From the NCBI GenBank assembly GCA_963576475.1, contig OY754964.1, positions 46,946,861-47,010,860 of the forward strand: a DNA stretch of 64,000 bases, in the 5' to 3' direction. The translations under genes and the position numbers were made by a program. Source of the stretch: Molanna angustata. Its lineage: Eukaryota > Arthropoda > Insecta > Trichoptera > Molannidae. This document shows positions 37,921 through 52,482 of the stretch, in pieces (the stretch's first letter is position 1; each line of letters starts with the position of its first letter). The notes beneath the pieces are model-generated. The model saw only the letters and a program-made list of their open reading frames with translations. It did not search any database and had not been told where the DNA came from.

Positions 37921-38784
37921 ATCACTCGAGAATCATTTGTCGTGTTATCAACGTGATTAAAAAAAATACAATTAAATTTTAAAATGAATATGCTTATTCG
38001 ATGTCTGTTTAACGCAAAAAGCGAAGACAGCAGAAGGAACACAATGTTCTTACTTAAACTAGATTAAATAAATGAAAGATATACCAGTTCCACAGAACAT
38101 TAATAACAAGACATTTAACGTTAAAGCACATCGTAACTCACCAGAAACAGCAAATGAAATTAGCAAAATTCATTAAAGATTCACGACTTTATTTGTAACT
38201 TAAATATCCGATTGTTTTAGATAAGAAAACATTTGACTTAAATTAAAAGGTTAACTTATTTCGAAATAATTCGACTAGAATGATGACTTGTCCTTAATTT
38301 TTATAATGCTTAGATAATAACTTGCTCTGAATTTGAAAATTGGTTATTATTGGTAAACAATTCAGGACCTAACACCTATTTACAACTTTCATATCTCTAC
38401 TTTCGACAGAAACAGATTACAGAAAATAATTTTAAATTTAGGATCAATCGAACTTTAAATTTGCTTTGATGAGAAGTTGTTCTACATTGATTTGAGAATA
38501 GGTTATTGACTGTTAACAATTCAGTACTACTACATTTAGACGACTCCATTAATTGCTTTTTGGTGTAACAGATTACAGAAAATTATTTTGAATTGGAAAA
38601 GATCTGAAATTTTAAATGATAAATAACTTAGATTCGTCTTTATTTTTTAGTCTTTACAATATTCATTTCACTACTATTGACTCAGATTAAAGACAATTAT
38701 TTTGAATTTGGGAACATTAGAAACATAACCGCTCATTATTCGAAGTAAAATATTCGAAATTTATCAAGTCTTGTAAATAAACCG
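37921..38784. other. Diverged repeats, no gene
   Basis: CAGATTACAGAAAATAATTT and close variants recur near 38411, 38569 and 38683 with similar flanks, suggesting three old, unevenly spaced repeat units. No ORF. Confidence 0.4.
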
Positions 38785-39804
38785 AACATAGTAGAAGATC
38801 GTGAAGTCATAACTGTAGTGGACGGTTGCTCTTCTTCTCCCCATTCCTTCAATGCGGGAGTCCCTCATGGGTCCATTCTATCTCCAACCCTATTCCTCCT
38901 ACATATTAATGACTTGCTCTTACGCGCCCCCATCCACTGTTACGCTGATGACAGCACAGTCCATGACAATTTCTCTTTTGACAAACCTCCTAAACAGAGT
39001 GAAATATCAGATGCTCGGAAAGATCTTCATCTAAAAATAAATAGGTACCTCCACTCAATCAACACCTGGGGTGAAAGTAATCTTGTTTCATTTAACGTCT
39101 CAAAAACCCAAGCCTGTCTAATTTCTGCGAAGAGAAACCCAAATGAATTGCAAGTGTCTTTCAACGGAAGCACCCTACCTAACAGCAGCTCTATCGACCT
39201 GCTTGAAGTATCTATAACGAATCAATTACACTACAGGGGTTCCATCGAAGCTAAGGTGAAACTCGCCTCCAAAAAATTGAGCGTACTATATAGAGCGCGT
39301 AGATATTTTACTAAGTCCCAGATGTGTATACCCTACAAAGCGCAAATACGTCCAATTATTGAATATGGTAGTCACCTCTGGAGTGGCGCCCCCCAATACC
39401 TACTGAATACCCTCGACCCTGTCCAAAGGCGTGCTATACGTCTGATTGATGATCCATCACTGACTGATGGATTGCAATCACTAGAACACAGACGTAAAGT
39501 CGGTATTTTAATTTTATTTTATAGATACTACCACGGGAATTGCTCAGAAGAACTTGCATCTTTGTTCCCTCCTCCACCCACTCGCAACAGAGTCACTCGC
39601 ATTACTCAATCGCAGCACCCATTCACAGTGGACCTTCAACATATACGAACAAGTCGCTTCTCGAACTCCTTTATTAATACAGCAGCCCGACTGTGGAACG
39701 ATCTTCCGAATTCTGTGTTTCCACCTTCGTACATCCCGGGTCTTTTAAAAATCCGAATCAATAAACTCATTTCTAAACTGCAAACCCCTCCCAACGCTAC
39801 GTAG
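38785..39804 (+). pseudogene. CR1/Jockey-type reverse transcriptase, 5'-truncated
   Basis: The frame 38818-39804 (328 codons, opening with GTG, so not a native start) contains NAGVPHGSILSPTLFLLHIN, then the catalytic motif CYADDSTVHD. A thumb region follows, with YRARRYFTKSQM and EYGSHLWSGAP, then RRAIRLIDDP and the C-terminal TARLWNDLPNSVFP and KIRINKLIS. Palm motifs before GVPHGS are missing. Pro-His replaces the usual Pro-Gln in the GVPQG motif, which probably impairs activity. The frame is open to its natural TAG. It belongs to a different family from the 20.9 kb LINE (YADD against FADD, different tail). Confidence 0.85.
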
Positions 39805-39880
39805 TGCGCTTCTTCGGAAGAGCAAAATGGACCCAAATCCTAATAGCTGGTGTCCCCTGCGTAGACATGTAAAAAAAAAA
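39805..39880 (+). mobile_element. 3' UTR and poly-A of the 38.8 kb LINE
   Basis: A short UTR of about 60 bases followed by a run of ten A at 39870 onward. No target duplication was found by eye. Confidence 0.6.
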
Positions 39881-40603
39881 TAGTAAAGTTCCATTCGTAC
39901 AACAGAGGTTGCCAACATTTACATCATTTCATAAAAAAAATATTGCCGTCTGCTGAAAACACCTGTAAACTTGTATTTTGCGAACCAAAAATATACAGGT
40001 AATTAGGTACTTCCGAGTGAAAACGGTTTCACAAGTTTTAACGTGAATATTGGTTTTTGTGGAAAGTATCGCTTAGTTTGAATAAAATAACATGTAGACT
40101 ACCTAGTATACACACATACGTAAATGCACTAACATTATATTTTCAGTATTCAGTAATTTATAAAAGGTTAATTTATAAATGGAAGCCTACTAATACAGCG
40201 CCAACATTCCTTTGAAAACAGCGTTGGAAAGCTTAAAGAGTACCTATATATTATGTATTATTAAAAAGAGGAATGAATGATTTAAATATGTAAAAAGGAT
40301 GAATTTACAAATGACATTAGACCATAATTATTATTTTTATATGACTCTAAATATTAGTTGGTTCAAAAGAAACACTTTTTATATTTTACACTTAAATATA
40401 CATACCTATATAAAAATATATAATACAAATATAATAAACAAAATAAAAATATAAAAAAAACAGCAAAAACACTGGCATGTTATTCAAAAGCGGTCTCTAG
40501 CGATCATACTCCTGCACATAACTTACCTAAACACATATTTACATCAAAGTTTTCAAAAAATACCTAATAAACAAAAAAAAATATAAAAAACTTTGACCAC
40601 ATC
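39881..40603. other. No gene seen
   Basis: AT-rich. Confidence 0.45.
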
Positions 40604-40672
40604 TGGGGGGCAAGTCCGGTCCGACCGGCGAAATCAAATCCCTACTGATTACCTATATCATGACGATGTACA
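40604..40672 (+). mobile_element. Half copy of the 1.8 kb fold-back element
   Basis: GGGGCAAGTCCGGTCCGACC and then TCAAATCCCTACTGATTACC, TATATCATGA match the terminal arm at 1769-1943 read from its right end. The other arm is absent. Confidence 0.55.
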
Positions 40673-40702
40673 TACACAATTTCTTCATACCTACTTTATA
40701 AT

Positions 40703-40757
40703 CTGGTTGGTTGGAAGAAATTGCCTAGTGGCAATAAGTCCGCCAGTGTGCAATATA
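40703..40757 (+). mobile_element. SINE-B/repeat Y 3' fragment
   Basis: GGTTGGTTGGAAGAAATTGC, hairpin loop TAGT, GGCAATAAGTCCGCCAGTGT. It keeps the paired arms ATTGCC and GGCAAT. Confidence 0.6.
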
Positions 40758-40955
40758 TTTTTTTGTGAAATATGCCAAAGTACATATGTAGGTAGATATG
40801 TAGGTGACATCTGTCAGTGTGCGCAGTGTCATGAGTCGTGTCCATTGCCTATTTATGTCGAGTGTTCAGTGTCAAAGTGATCGAACCAAAGCGGCTCTAT
40901 GGTCGAGGGGTTACTACATATTAACTGGTAGGTATACACGACCAGGTGAACCTAC

Positions 40956-41000
40956 ATACATACATACATACATACAATATCTATCTATCTATGTATGTAT
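40956..41000. repeat. ACAT/TATC/ATGT microsatellite
   Basis: Short runs of ACAT, then TATC, then ATGT units. Confidence 0.85.
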
Positions 41001-41191
41001 GTGTTTGTAATGCAATTTGGTTAGGATCTCTATTCTACACACAATGACACGTGTTACGTCACTAACCGTGACTGACAAATAATGATATTTCACTCACTCA
41101 CTCACTCACTACAACTTGTGTGTGAAAAAAGTCAAAAGAGCACCAACACATCGACATTTCACACACCTGGCGTTTAATAATTATATCATAT

Positions 41192-41394
41192 AACAATAAT
41201 AATGAACACTTTTAACCCTGCGCAAGTGGCGAGTTGATTGCCATATGGCAGTTTCTTGCAACTAACCAATGTTTCCATCCAGAGATGCAATATTCGCGTG
41301 AGAAATTAATTTAAATAAACATCTCTGCTGGGGATCGAACCCAGAACGCCCGCACAGAAAACAAACGGCTTACCAACTGTGCCACGGCGGTCAG
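41192..41394 (-). mobile_element. SINE-B, full length
   Basis: Minus strand: the head has CGTGGCACAGTTGGTAAG and a B box close to GGTTCGATCCC; the body has the hairpin with loop ATAT, CTCGCCACTTGCGCAGGGTT and an (ATT)n tail. Confidence 0.85.
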
Positions 41395-41534
41395 CACATT
41401 TATATTTGTATTTAAAAACAGTCTGTGCGCTACTTTTGTGAAAAAAAATAGGAGTTCTGCAATGTACTTTGTAAAATGCGTGGATAGCCGACAGTTAAGT
41501 CTCCCTAAATGAACTTGTAAACACTATTCTTACA

Positions 41535-42065
41535 CAGTGATTGGTAGAGATCCTGTCTTTCATTCTTCTTCCTTCAACTATCTATCCACTGCTGAATGTA
41601 GGCCTCTTCTAAATACTTCTCTTTTTCCACCATCCACTTCCAGCGACGGGGACAGTATCATCGGTCCATCTTTTCTGAGGCCGGCCTATTCCCCTTTTCA
41701 TATACCATGGTTTCCATTTTAGAACTCTGGGTGCCATCTGTCCATTCCCTGTCGCGTATTTACCTGTCCGCGTAGATTAGGAGACAAGTACTGCCTCGAA
41801 TTAGACACTAGTTTGTTGCGCTAATGCACTTAAAAACTCGTGTTGTATTCAAGCCACGTGTCCTCCAAACGCGCACGGATAAGCAACGCAAACTGTTTCT
41901 GTTAATACGTGTTACTTTTGTCTGGCGTCTGATTTCCTCATTTCTAATACTGTCTTTTAGACTTTCGACTAGCATTTGCATTTCCATAGATCTCTGAGTG
42001 CATTTAAGCTTATGTATGGTCCGCGCAGTTGACGTGATAGTTCCCAGACAACATGTAAGCATAAG
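41535..42065 (-). pseudogene. Decayed RTE-type retrotransposon end
   Basis: The minus-strand frame 41808-42071 contains KLKCTQRSMEMQMLVESLKD followed by SIRNEEIRRQTKVTRI. Both are hallmarks of the RTE region just before the KWQWAGHVARQ segment. After an unrelated or scrambled stretch, 41535-41765 still resembles the terminal part (GGAAACCATGGTATATGAAA, TCAGCAGTGGATAG on the minus strand) seen at 13883-14148. Many stops and frame shifts. Confidence 0.65.
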
Positions 42066-42157
42066 CAACATTATCTTGCATTATCGTTTATTCTTTGACT
42101 GCATTCTACTTTCACATGTTTTAAGTTTTTTATAAGCATAAAAATTTTGACCGATAT

Positions 42158-42421
42158 TTGACCGATTCATACAAGATCGTTTTCATAACATCCACTAAAT
42201 TAAACAAAAATGAACGCCAGAAACTGGATTCAAAAACGTATAATTATGATTTGTTTATAATTCAGCGAGATTATAATACACATTTCAAACATACAGATAT
42301 TTTTCATGAGACTTTACAACATTACCAAAAACAGATAAAGATGTTCTTAAACTCTAACACAATCCAACAACCCCCTCCTCATTCACTAAATATCCCTTTT
42401 CCTCATCCTGAAACATACTAG
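42158..42421 (+). CDS. Unrecognised ORF, possible retroelement tail
   Basis: An 87-codon frame, lysine- and asparagine-rich, ending PPPHSLNIPFPHPETY. It is followed by T-rich DNA and AATAAATAAATTAAAG near 42590, which resembles a LINE 3' UTR and tail. I recognise no domain. Confidence 0.25.
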   Translation: MTDSYKIVFITSTKLNKNERQKLDSKTYNYDLFIIQRDYNTHFKHTDIFHETLQHYQKQIKMFLNSNTIQQPPPHSLNIPFPHPETY

Positions 42422-42675
42422 TTTACTGTATTTGTGCATATCTTTATTTTTTTATCTATCTTTTTGAATTTTCTTTTATCTTATGTTTTCTTATGAATTT
42501 TTCATCTGTGTAATAAATTACTGTATAATCAAAAAATTAAATTGAAAAAAGCACCTTTGGTTAAACTTTTATACAATAAATGTAATGTAAAATAAATAAA
42601 TTAAAGCTGTAACTTTCCAAGAGAAAATAAATAAATAAATTTGTTATTATATATCAAAAACTATTTACTTATTTA

Positions 42676-42735
42676 CTAACACAAGTGCACAAAAGCGGGT
42701 TTTTGCCATAAGGCAATCCCGTCCAACCATTAAAA
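42676..42735 (-). mobile_element. SINE-B/repeat Y 3' fragment
   Basis: TTGCC, loop ATAA, GGCAAT with CACAAAAGCGGGTTT on one side and CCCGTCCAACCA on the other. Confidence 0.55.
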
Positions 42736-46400
<3,665 letters not shown>

Positions 46401-47251
46401 GATATCACTATCTTTTTATTGTTTCTTTTTCCTTGAAAATATTAAACAAAAAAAACGTGATACTTTAATAAATTTATAATTTATCTAAGGGTGGTATTTT
46501 TTGAGAATCGATTTGCTTATTTCTATATATCATTCCTACATAATTTCCTTAAACCATTATATACCTAGTTTTTTTCGTTACACTTCGAAGATTTCGGGGC
46601 TTATTTTTGTGATGGCTAATTGAATTTAAAGAATTATTTAAACTATTTAAAAATCTATTAAATGCTGTAATTCATATGACCGACAAAAAGTTATCTTCAA
46701 AAAATACAAAATTGACGCGTTTTTATATAAAAATCATCTACTTTAAGGCTCTCAAAAAGTGTTTTTGAATGAAATATTTTTTGTGATATTTATACGTAGG
46801 TATATACCTAATGGCGTGAAGCCGTTTATAACTATAAATGAATATATAATTATGTAGTAGATATTCTTACCTCATGTTACTATACATAACGGTGTTAATA
46901 GTGTCATAAATAATAAATAAACTAAAGTTATGTGTCAAATAAATATATAATTTTAGTTAACAATAAATAATATTTACGTTGAATTGAACACCTGCATAAA
47001 TCCCGAATAAATAAATAATTAGATAAACACACACTTGATCGAAACAATCAATAAAGTTGTATTATTAATATTTAACTATGGACATAAAGCGAAGGTTTTA
47101 TATTCATTTATCATTATCAAACTATGGAATATTAAAGTTATGATGTTGATATACATCAAAAAATTACAATTTAGTAAAAAAATATAAATGTTATATAATA
47201 TTAAACCTCCACGAAAATATAGTAGCAATTAAAACATACCTAATCCAATTG
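46401..47251. other. No gene seen
   Basis: Very AT-rich. Confidence 0.45.
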
Positions 47252-47432
47252 AAATCGTTATATCCTGGTCTCTTTAAATAATCCTTCGTTATATCATGGT
47301 CTTATTAAATAATCCTTCGTCATATCATGATATCTTTAAAGAACCCAACATTATATACTGGTCTCTTTAAATAATCCTTCGTTATATTCTGATCTCTTTA
47401 AAAAATCCATCGTTATATCCTGGTCTCTAATG
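47252..47432. repeat. Degenerate minisatellite, about 32 bp unit
   Basis: About six units close to CCTTCGTTATATCCTGGTC followed by TCTTTAAATAAT, with point differences between units. Confidence 0.8.
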
Positions 47433-47654
47433 AATCAACAATCACTTCAAAGTTTTCAAGTCCCCTATAAAAGTGCAATTTCTCTGAATTCAAATAAAAA
47501 ATTATATCTATTAAATTATTGTTCGTCTAGATGAAATACCATTACATTGAAAGATAAACAAATATAAAAAATAATACACATTTAATGAACCAGAAATCTG
47601 TACTGTAGTAACATTAAAAAAAATATTAATACATTATTTGTTTACTCGAGGGAC

Positions 47655-48001
47655 TAGTGACGAACAATTCAAGATCAAGATTGGAGTGATCTTAGTCTTG
47701 CATTTAAAGATGCGGCCTTGCATTTTGTTACAAAAAAACTTTTTCTATTTTACCGTAAAAATTCATTTATTACGATTAAATATGACAAAAACACCAATTA
47801 ATAGTAGGTATTATATATGGATATTACACATTTGGTTGCTTATTTTTCGATAAAAAATATAGAATATTACGAGATCGCAAGACTCTTGCATATAGTCTTG
47901 CAAAGCCTGGTCATGCATGGTATTGCGGCGGCACATGAGGTCATGGTCTCGCAAGTCTCGCAAAACCAAGGTCAAGACTGCAAGACTTTTGCTCGTCACT
48001 A
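47655..48001. mobile_element. hAT-like MITE
   Basis: The ends TAGTGACGAACAA and TTGCTCGTCACTA are inverted repeats with one mismatch. The flanking 8-mers CGAGGGAC and ATAGGGAC agree at six of eight positions, as expected for an aged hAT-type 8 bp duplication. The right half is rich in CAAGACT/AGTCTTGCA words. No transposase. Confidence 0.6.
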
Positions 48002-48339
48002 ATAGGGACTATCAAACATCCAGTTAATCCAATCCAGAAAATAACACATTTCTAAAAATTATTTTTACATTACTATTGATACGTGATGTCACGGCATTTG
48101 ATATTCATGAATCAACAACATTTCAACTATGATATTATTTGTCAAATAGAATTGGTTATTTTATTTGAACGGCAAGTCTTCAAATTTAATCTGGGAAAAT
48201 GTCCCACGTATGACGTACATTGATACTCGCGAATACAATACATAGCCATGTTATACTAAGGTGAGTACATACATACTCAACATGCACGATAAAGGCTTTG
48301 GTTGAGTGCACAAAAATCTGCATAAACAAGCCGAAAGTA
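48002..48339. other. No gene seen
   Basis: AT-rich flank of the CpG-rich patch. Confidence 0.4.
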
Positions 48340-48684
48340 TTTCTGTCTCGTTCGCGTGAGATGTGTTCGGTCGGATGGCGGAGGGGGACGCAGCACGTCG
48401 AGCGCGGTGGTGAATTTCCACACGGACAACTGTCACGAGATTGACCGTCATATCACGCATGCGCCAGTGGCACCGGCATTGCGCGCGCGCACATATCTCA
48501 CCTGGCCCGAACCGCCGCCGATGATCTATGGATCCACTAACACTGCGATATTGATCGCGCGGACATTTTCGTCGGTATCGTCTATTGAAATCGATCGTCA
48601 TAATTTTGTTTGTGAAAATAGTGTTTGAAAAAAATGTGTCCAGTGAAGTGCTAATTACCAATTGTTTTGAATCACTGATCAAGG
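48340..48684 (+). promoter_or_regulatory. CpG-rich patch, candidate promoter and first exon
   Basis: GC- and CpG-rich over about 250 bases in an otherwise AT-rich window (GCGCGCGCACA, CGAACCGCCGCCGATGA, TGATCGCGCGGAC), then TTTGTGAAAATAGTG and CCAGTGAAGTGC, typical of insect 5' untranslated exons. CAAGG followed by GTGGGT at 48685 could be a splice donor. It does not match any repeat in the window. The frames across it lack a recognisable domain. I infer a promoter and non-coding first exon on the plus strand; the direction is uncertain. Confidence 0.4.
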
Positions 48685-49477
48685 GTGGGTCCATTTTTTT
48701 ATTCACACCTTTATTTCGATTTTGATTTTAGTTCTTAAAAAAGGATTAAATAGGTCATAGGCATAATTCACAAAACATTTCAGATACTATCCATTATTAT
48801 AATTGATTGGTTTGTTAAAATAACTTAAATTGAAAATATAAATTAAACGAGACTTCGTACGCAAAAATTACAGTTGTAATTAATTGAACTAATCATTTTT
48901 CAACATCAAATTATTATAATGATGTAAATAGTGATACGCGCCATTGGAAATTTTTGTTTTTTTTTTAATATAATCGAATTGAAATAACTTAAGTGCTTTC
49001 ATGTATTTTAAATATAATGTATATTAAATTATCCTTCTAAAAAATATATATCTGTTTGTTGTTGAAACAAAGTTTATTTGGTTTAAACAATATTACGATG
49101 AGTGCGAAAGAATTTAAAAAATTGGAGAAATATAAACAATGTGTCTAAACTTTAAGTGTTAATGGTTACTATAAACCATTAACACTTGCTTAAATTTTTA
49201 TGAAATATATATTTTTATACCTGAAGCTAGATAGTGTATGAACCAAATTTAAAATTCATAAAATGCTATGAACTTTAATCGAAAATTTTAAGAAAATTTA
49301 AGCTAAGTACTGGCTTTTTAAAAAGTATACGTCTTCATAAAATTAAGTGATTTATGATTTGAATAAATAATAAAATAGATATAGACTAAATATTCCATAA
49401 TCCAGAAAGACATGTATGAAAACCCTTCCGATCGTTATAAGTTATTTATTTATTTTTCAACTTCTTGTACATATAAT
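48685..49477. other. No gene seen; possible intron
   Basis: AT-rich. If the preceding patch is a first exon, this would be intronic. Confidence 0.35.
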
Positions 49478-49700
49478 TTTACACTGGCGGGCTTATTGCC
49501 AAACGGCAATTTCTTCCAACCAAGCAGAGTTAATGATTACATACAATACAGTGAATACTGTAGCAATAAGGTAATGACAAAAATAAGAAAAATAAAAAAG
49601 AAAAGAAAAAAGGTTTAAATAAGAATAGTTCATGGCAATGATAGGAAAACAAAACGATAAGGAGACGAAGAGGAGAGGAAGAAGAAATCAGGTATTATCA
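49478..49700 (-). repeat. Repeat Y (LINE 3' UTR-like), copy 2
   Basis: TTACACTGGCGGGCTTATTG, hairpin loop AAAC, GGCAATTTCTTCCAACCA, an A-rich stretch and GAGGAAGAAGAAATCAGGTA, aligned with 15916-16135. Confidence 0.55.
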
Positions 49701-50945
49701 GATAGATATTTTTACTTTATTACTCTCCACTACCAACTATGGAATAGTGGAGTCATGATTTCACAATTTTTAAGCGTATTTTTTTTACATCAATTTCTCA
49801 ATGGGTATCATGTAGAGAGTGTATACTTTGAGTTTCATCGTGATGTTTTTGTGTGTATGCCGTACACAAATTTGAAAATTCGTGTCCTCTGTACAGCCCA
49901 AACCAAATGACTGATGAACTTCATATTGATACCATATATGTGAAGTACATAAACTTAGAGCTGATTAGTTTTCCATGGACAACAGTTAATTATTTCTGTA
50001 TGATTTCATCTGTTAAAACTTTCAAAATGCTCTCACGACCTGGAAATTTGAGATATTTTCATTTTATTTGAATTATTTATGCAAAAAAAAAGAATTTTCA
50101 CAAAACTGCATTCAGAGTTTGCCAACCTTAAATATCCTTTCAATAATTATGTTTCTATTAATCGATATTTTGTATGAAAAATATATAGGAGAATTTTTAT
50201 GTTTAGCAATGTTTAGTTACATATTTGATTTCATATTGATATTAGAGTGTAATATTAGCAGGGAAGCTTCATTGTGTAGTGGAGAGTTTAGTGTTGGCCA
50301 CAACCCACTCGTTTTTTTAATACGTTTAATGAGATAGATGACGTTAAACCAGGACATAGACTATTCCATAGTTTTTATTGTAACTCGAATGAATATTTAA
50401 AAAATTCAGTACTATGAATTGGAATAGATAGTTATGTACGTTCAGCAGATCGAAGTGAACGCCCGTGGCTTGAAAGATAAGTAAATTTATCTTTGAGATA
50501 CTGAGGGAATTTCGGATTAGAAAAGACATTGTATAACAATCGACATGATATGTAGGTATATTACGTCGCTAAGATTATGGTAACGAGAAATGTGATGAAT
50601 TTTTAGTCTAAAGTTACGATCTAAGCTCTGGTTAATTGTGGCCATACTTCGTGCATCGCTTATTTTCAAGTTGTAAAAAGTGAAAATTTTCTACTGGAAA
50701 ATGTAGATTGCATGAAATGCATCATTGTCTTAAAATTAACGAGTGAAATTGCGTACTTTTATTTGTTTATACCTACTACATAGATTAATGGCACTCAATT
50801 AAGATTTAAAATCGACACATTACTTAAGCGTCTTAATTGATCTTAACATAAAACAGATAATCTTAAACGCTTAAATACAATTATTTTTACATTTATATTT
50901 AGATATTTTAATCATTACCACAATCTACGAAGTTGTTTGTGAGGG
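49701..50945. other. No recognised gene
   Basis: Overlapping frames of 70-92 codons at 49632-50337 (plus) and 61 codons at 50344-50529 (minus) show no motif. Because they directly follow repeat Y, they may belong to the same unidentified retroelement. Confidence 0.35.
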
Positions 50946-51560
50946 TGGTGTGTGGAGAATCAGATGCAATCACGAATTGCACCAGCTCTATGGTGATGTA
51001 GACGTCAAGGGATTTAATAGGATTGAGAGATTCCGATGGCTTGGACACGTGGAAAGAATGAGTAAGCAACTGGCCGCCAGAACAGTCCTGCACTATATAC
51101 CAGAGGGCAATGTTCCCTGTAAGGTGTGCGCGTGTGCGCGTGTGCGCGCCCACACCTACTAAAATGTCTCCGCACACATGTTTTACCCTCCGCACAGTCA
51201 ATATTATGTATATAAGAAAGTTTCCATTGCCAGATTTTAGTTTTGCTAAAAATATACATTTTAAAGAAAAATTGTATGGGTTTATGGGGGGGGGGGTGTA
51301 AATTTATCGCACCGCCACTGCACAGATGCGTCCAAGATCCGCACACACAATTAGAAAAAATAGAGGGAAAGTTGCCAGAGGGTGGTTGCCAGAGGGTGTA
51401 AGGCGTAGGGAGAGACCCAAACTGAGATGGATGAACTGCGTCCAGGGGGACACCTGGACTCTTTGGGCGTGGTCAATATGAGACAGATCGGAATGTCGAA
51501 GACTTTTCTTGGAGGCCGGGTCTCACCTTGGGATGTGGAGCCGATGATGATTATGAATAA
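50946..51560 (+). pseudogene. Non-LTR retrotransposon tail, interrupted
   Basis: First part: MWRIRCNHELHQLYGDVDVK, then RIERFRWLGHVERM. Second part from about 51390: EGVRRRERPKLRWMNCV and, after a shift, LGVVNMRQIGMSK. The RxNxELxxLY...RxRWxGHVxRM...RRxGRPxxRWxD...LGVxNWRQxAxDR order is a known LINE C-terminus. Between the parts (about 51115-51370) lies foreign or expanded DNA with GTGTGCGC repeats and a run of eleven G (51286-51296). Confidence 0.7.
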
Positions 51561-51627
51561 TTACCACACATATTCACTGACATTGAAAGAGGGAAATGTC
51601 AGAGAAGCAAAGATTAATCTCTGAGCT

Positions 51628-51700
51628 GAAAACACTGGTTAGTTGAAAGAAATTGCCATACGGCACTAAACTCGCCACTAGCGCAGGGTTTATTTTTACG
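51628..51700 (+). mobile_element. SINE-B 3' fragment
   Basis: AACACTGGTTAGTTGAAAGA, ATTGCC, loop ATAC, GGCACTAAACTCGCCACTAG, CGCAGGGT. One arm base is changed (GGCACT). The head is missing. Confidence 0.7.
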
Positions 51701-51941
51701 GCGAGACTATTAATGTATAATGTTCGACATCGTAGTGTAAAAAGACATAATTTATATAATTGTTATTTTTATTTTCTTTATTTACTTTTTGCAAAAAATC
51801 CTAATTGTTATATAAATTTTGTGCTGTCTTGATTTTTTTTTTTTAATTTAAAATAATTATTAAAGGAGCAACTTGGCTCATGACAATAATATTATTGTAA
51901 TATAATAGTTAGTCATATGCAACAACACTTTAGTTCAGTTC
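51701..51941. other. No gene seen
   Basis: AT-rich; probably partly the 3' UTR of the minus-strand LINE that follows. Confidence 0.3.
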
Positions 51942-52110
51942 TTAGTACAGTCTTGTTTTCAACTCCCGATGGAATGCCTTTTCGTTCATGGTTTTCAATT
52001 TTTCTGGCAATTTATTAATTTGATTTGAGGCTCGACTGAATAAAGAAATGACTGACGGATCATATCTATGCTCTGTCAGTTCAGTATTCCCAAGAAAAAC
52101 TATTCCAGAT
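51942..52110 (-). pseudogene. Non-LTR retrotransposon C-terminus
   Basis: Minus strand: GNTELTEHRYDPSVISLFSR, then ASNQINKLPEKLKTMNEKAF and HRELKTRLY before TAA. The SLFxRASNxINxLPxxLK...FxxxLKxxL pattern is a frequent LINE end in insects. About 55 codons remain. Confidence 0.6.
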
Positions 52111-52397
52111 TATTTGTGCAATTAACAAATAAAAATTACAAGATACCTACGTTTACAATATTATGTATATGCATATCATGATGACTTGAAGTCCATTTTT
52201 TTTTCTTAATATGTGTACAATAGTAAAGTTTATATTGTTTAGATACTTTTTAAAAATGCAAATAGTTACTCCTGTGAAATATAATAATATGTACACTGAT
52301 AGCCCTAGAACAGGTATACCTAGGTGGGCAGCAGTTAACTATTTTTAATGAAGATTATTTAAATGGTGTGATAAAGAAATAAATAAATAAAAAAAAA

Positions 52398-52482
52398 TAA
52401 TAATAAACACTTCCTTGAACCCTGCGCAAGTGGTGAGTTTATTGCCATATGGCAATTTTTTGCAACTAACCTGTGTTTCTAA
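52398..52482 (-). mobile_element. SINE-B 3' fragment
   Basis: (AAT)n, ACACTTCCTTGAACCCTGCG, CAAGTGGTGAGTTTATTGCC, loop ATAT, GGCAAT. Truncated before the tRNA-like head. Confidence 0.75.

Noticed and set aside
48251..48706. 151-codon minus-strand frame across the CpG-rich patch
   Set aside because: Open mainly because GC-rich DNA has few stops; no domain recognised and the Arg-rich composition follows CpG content.
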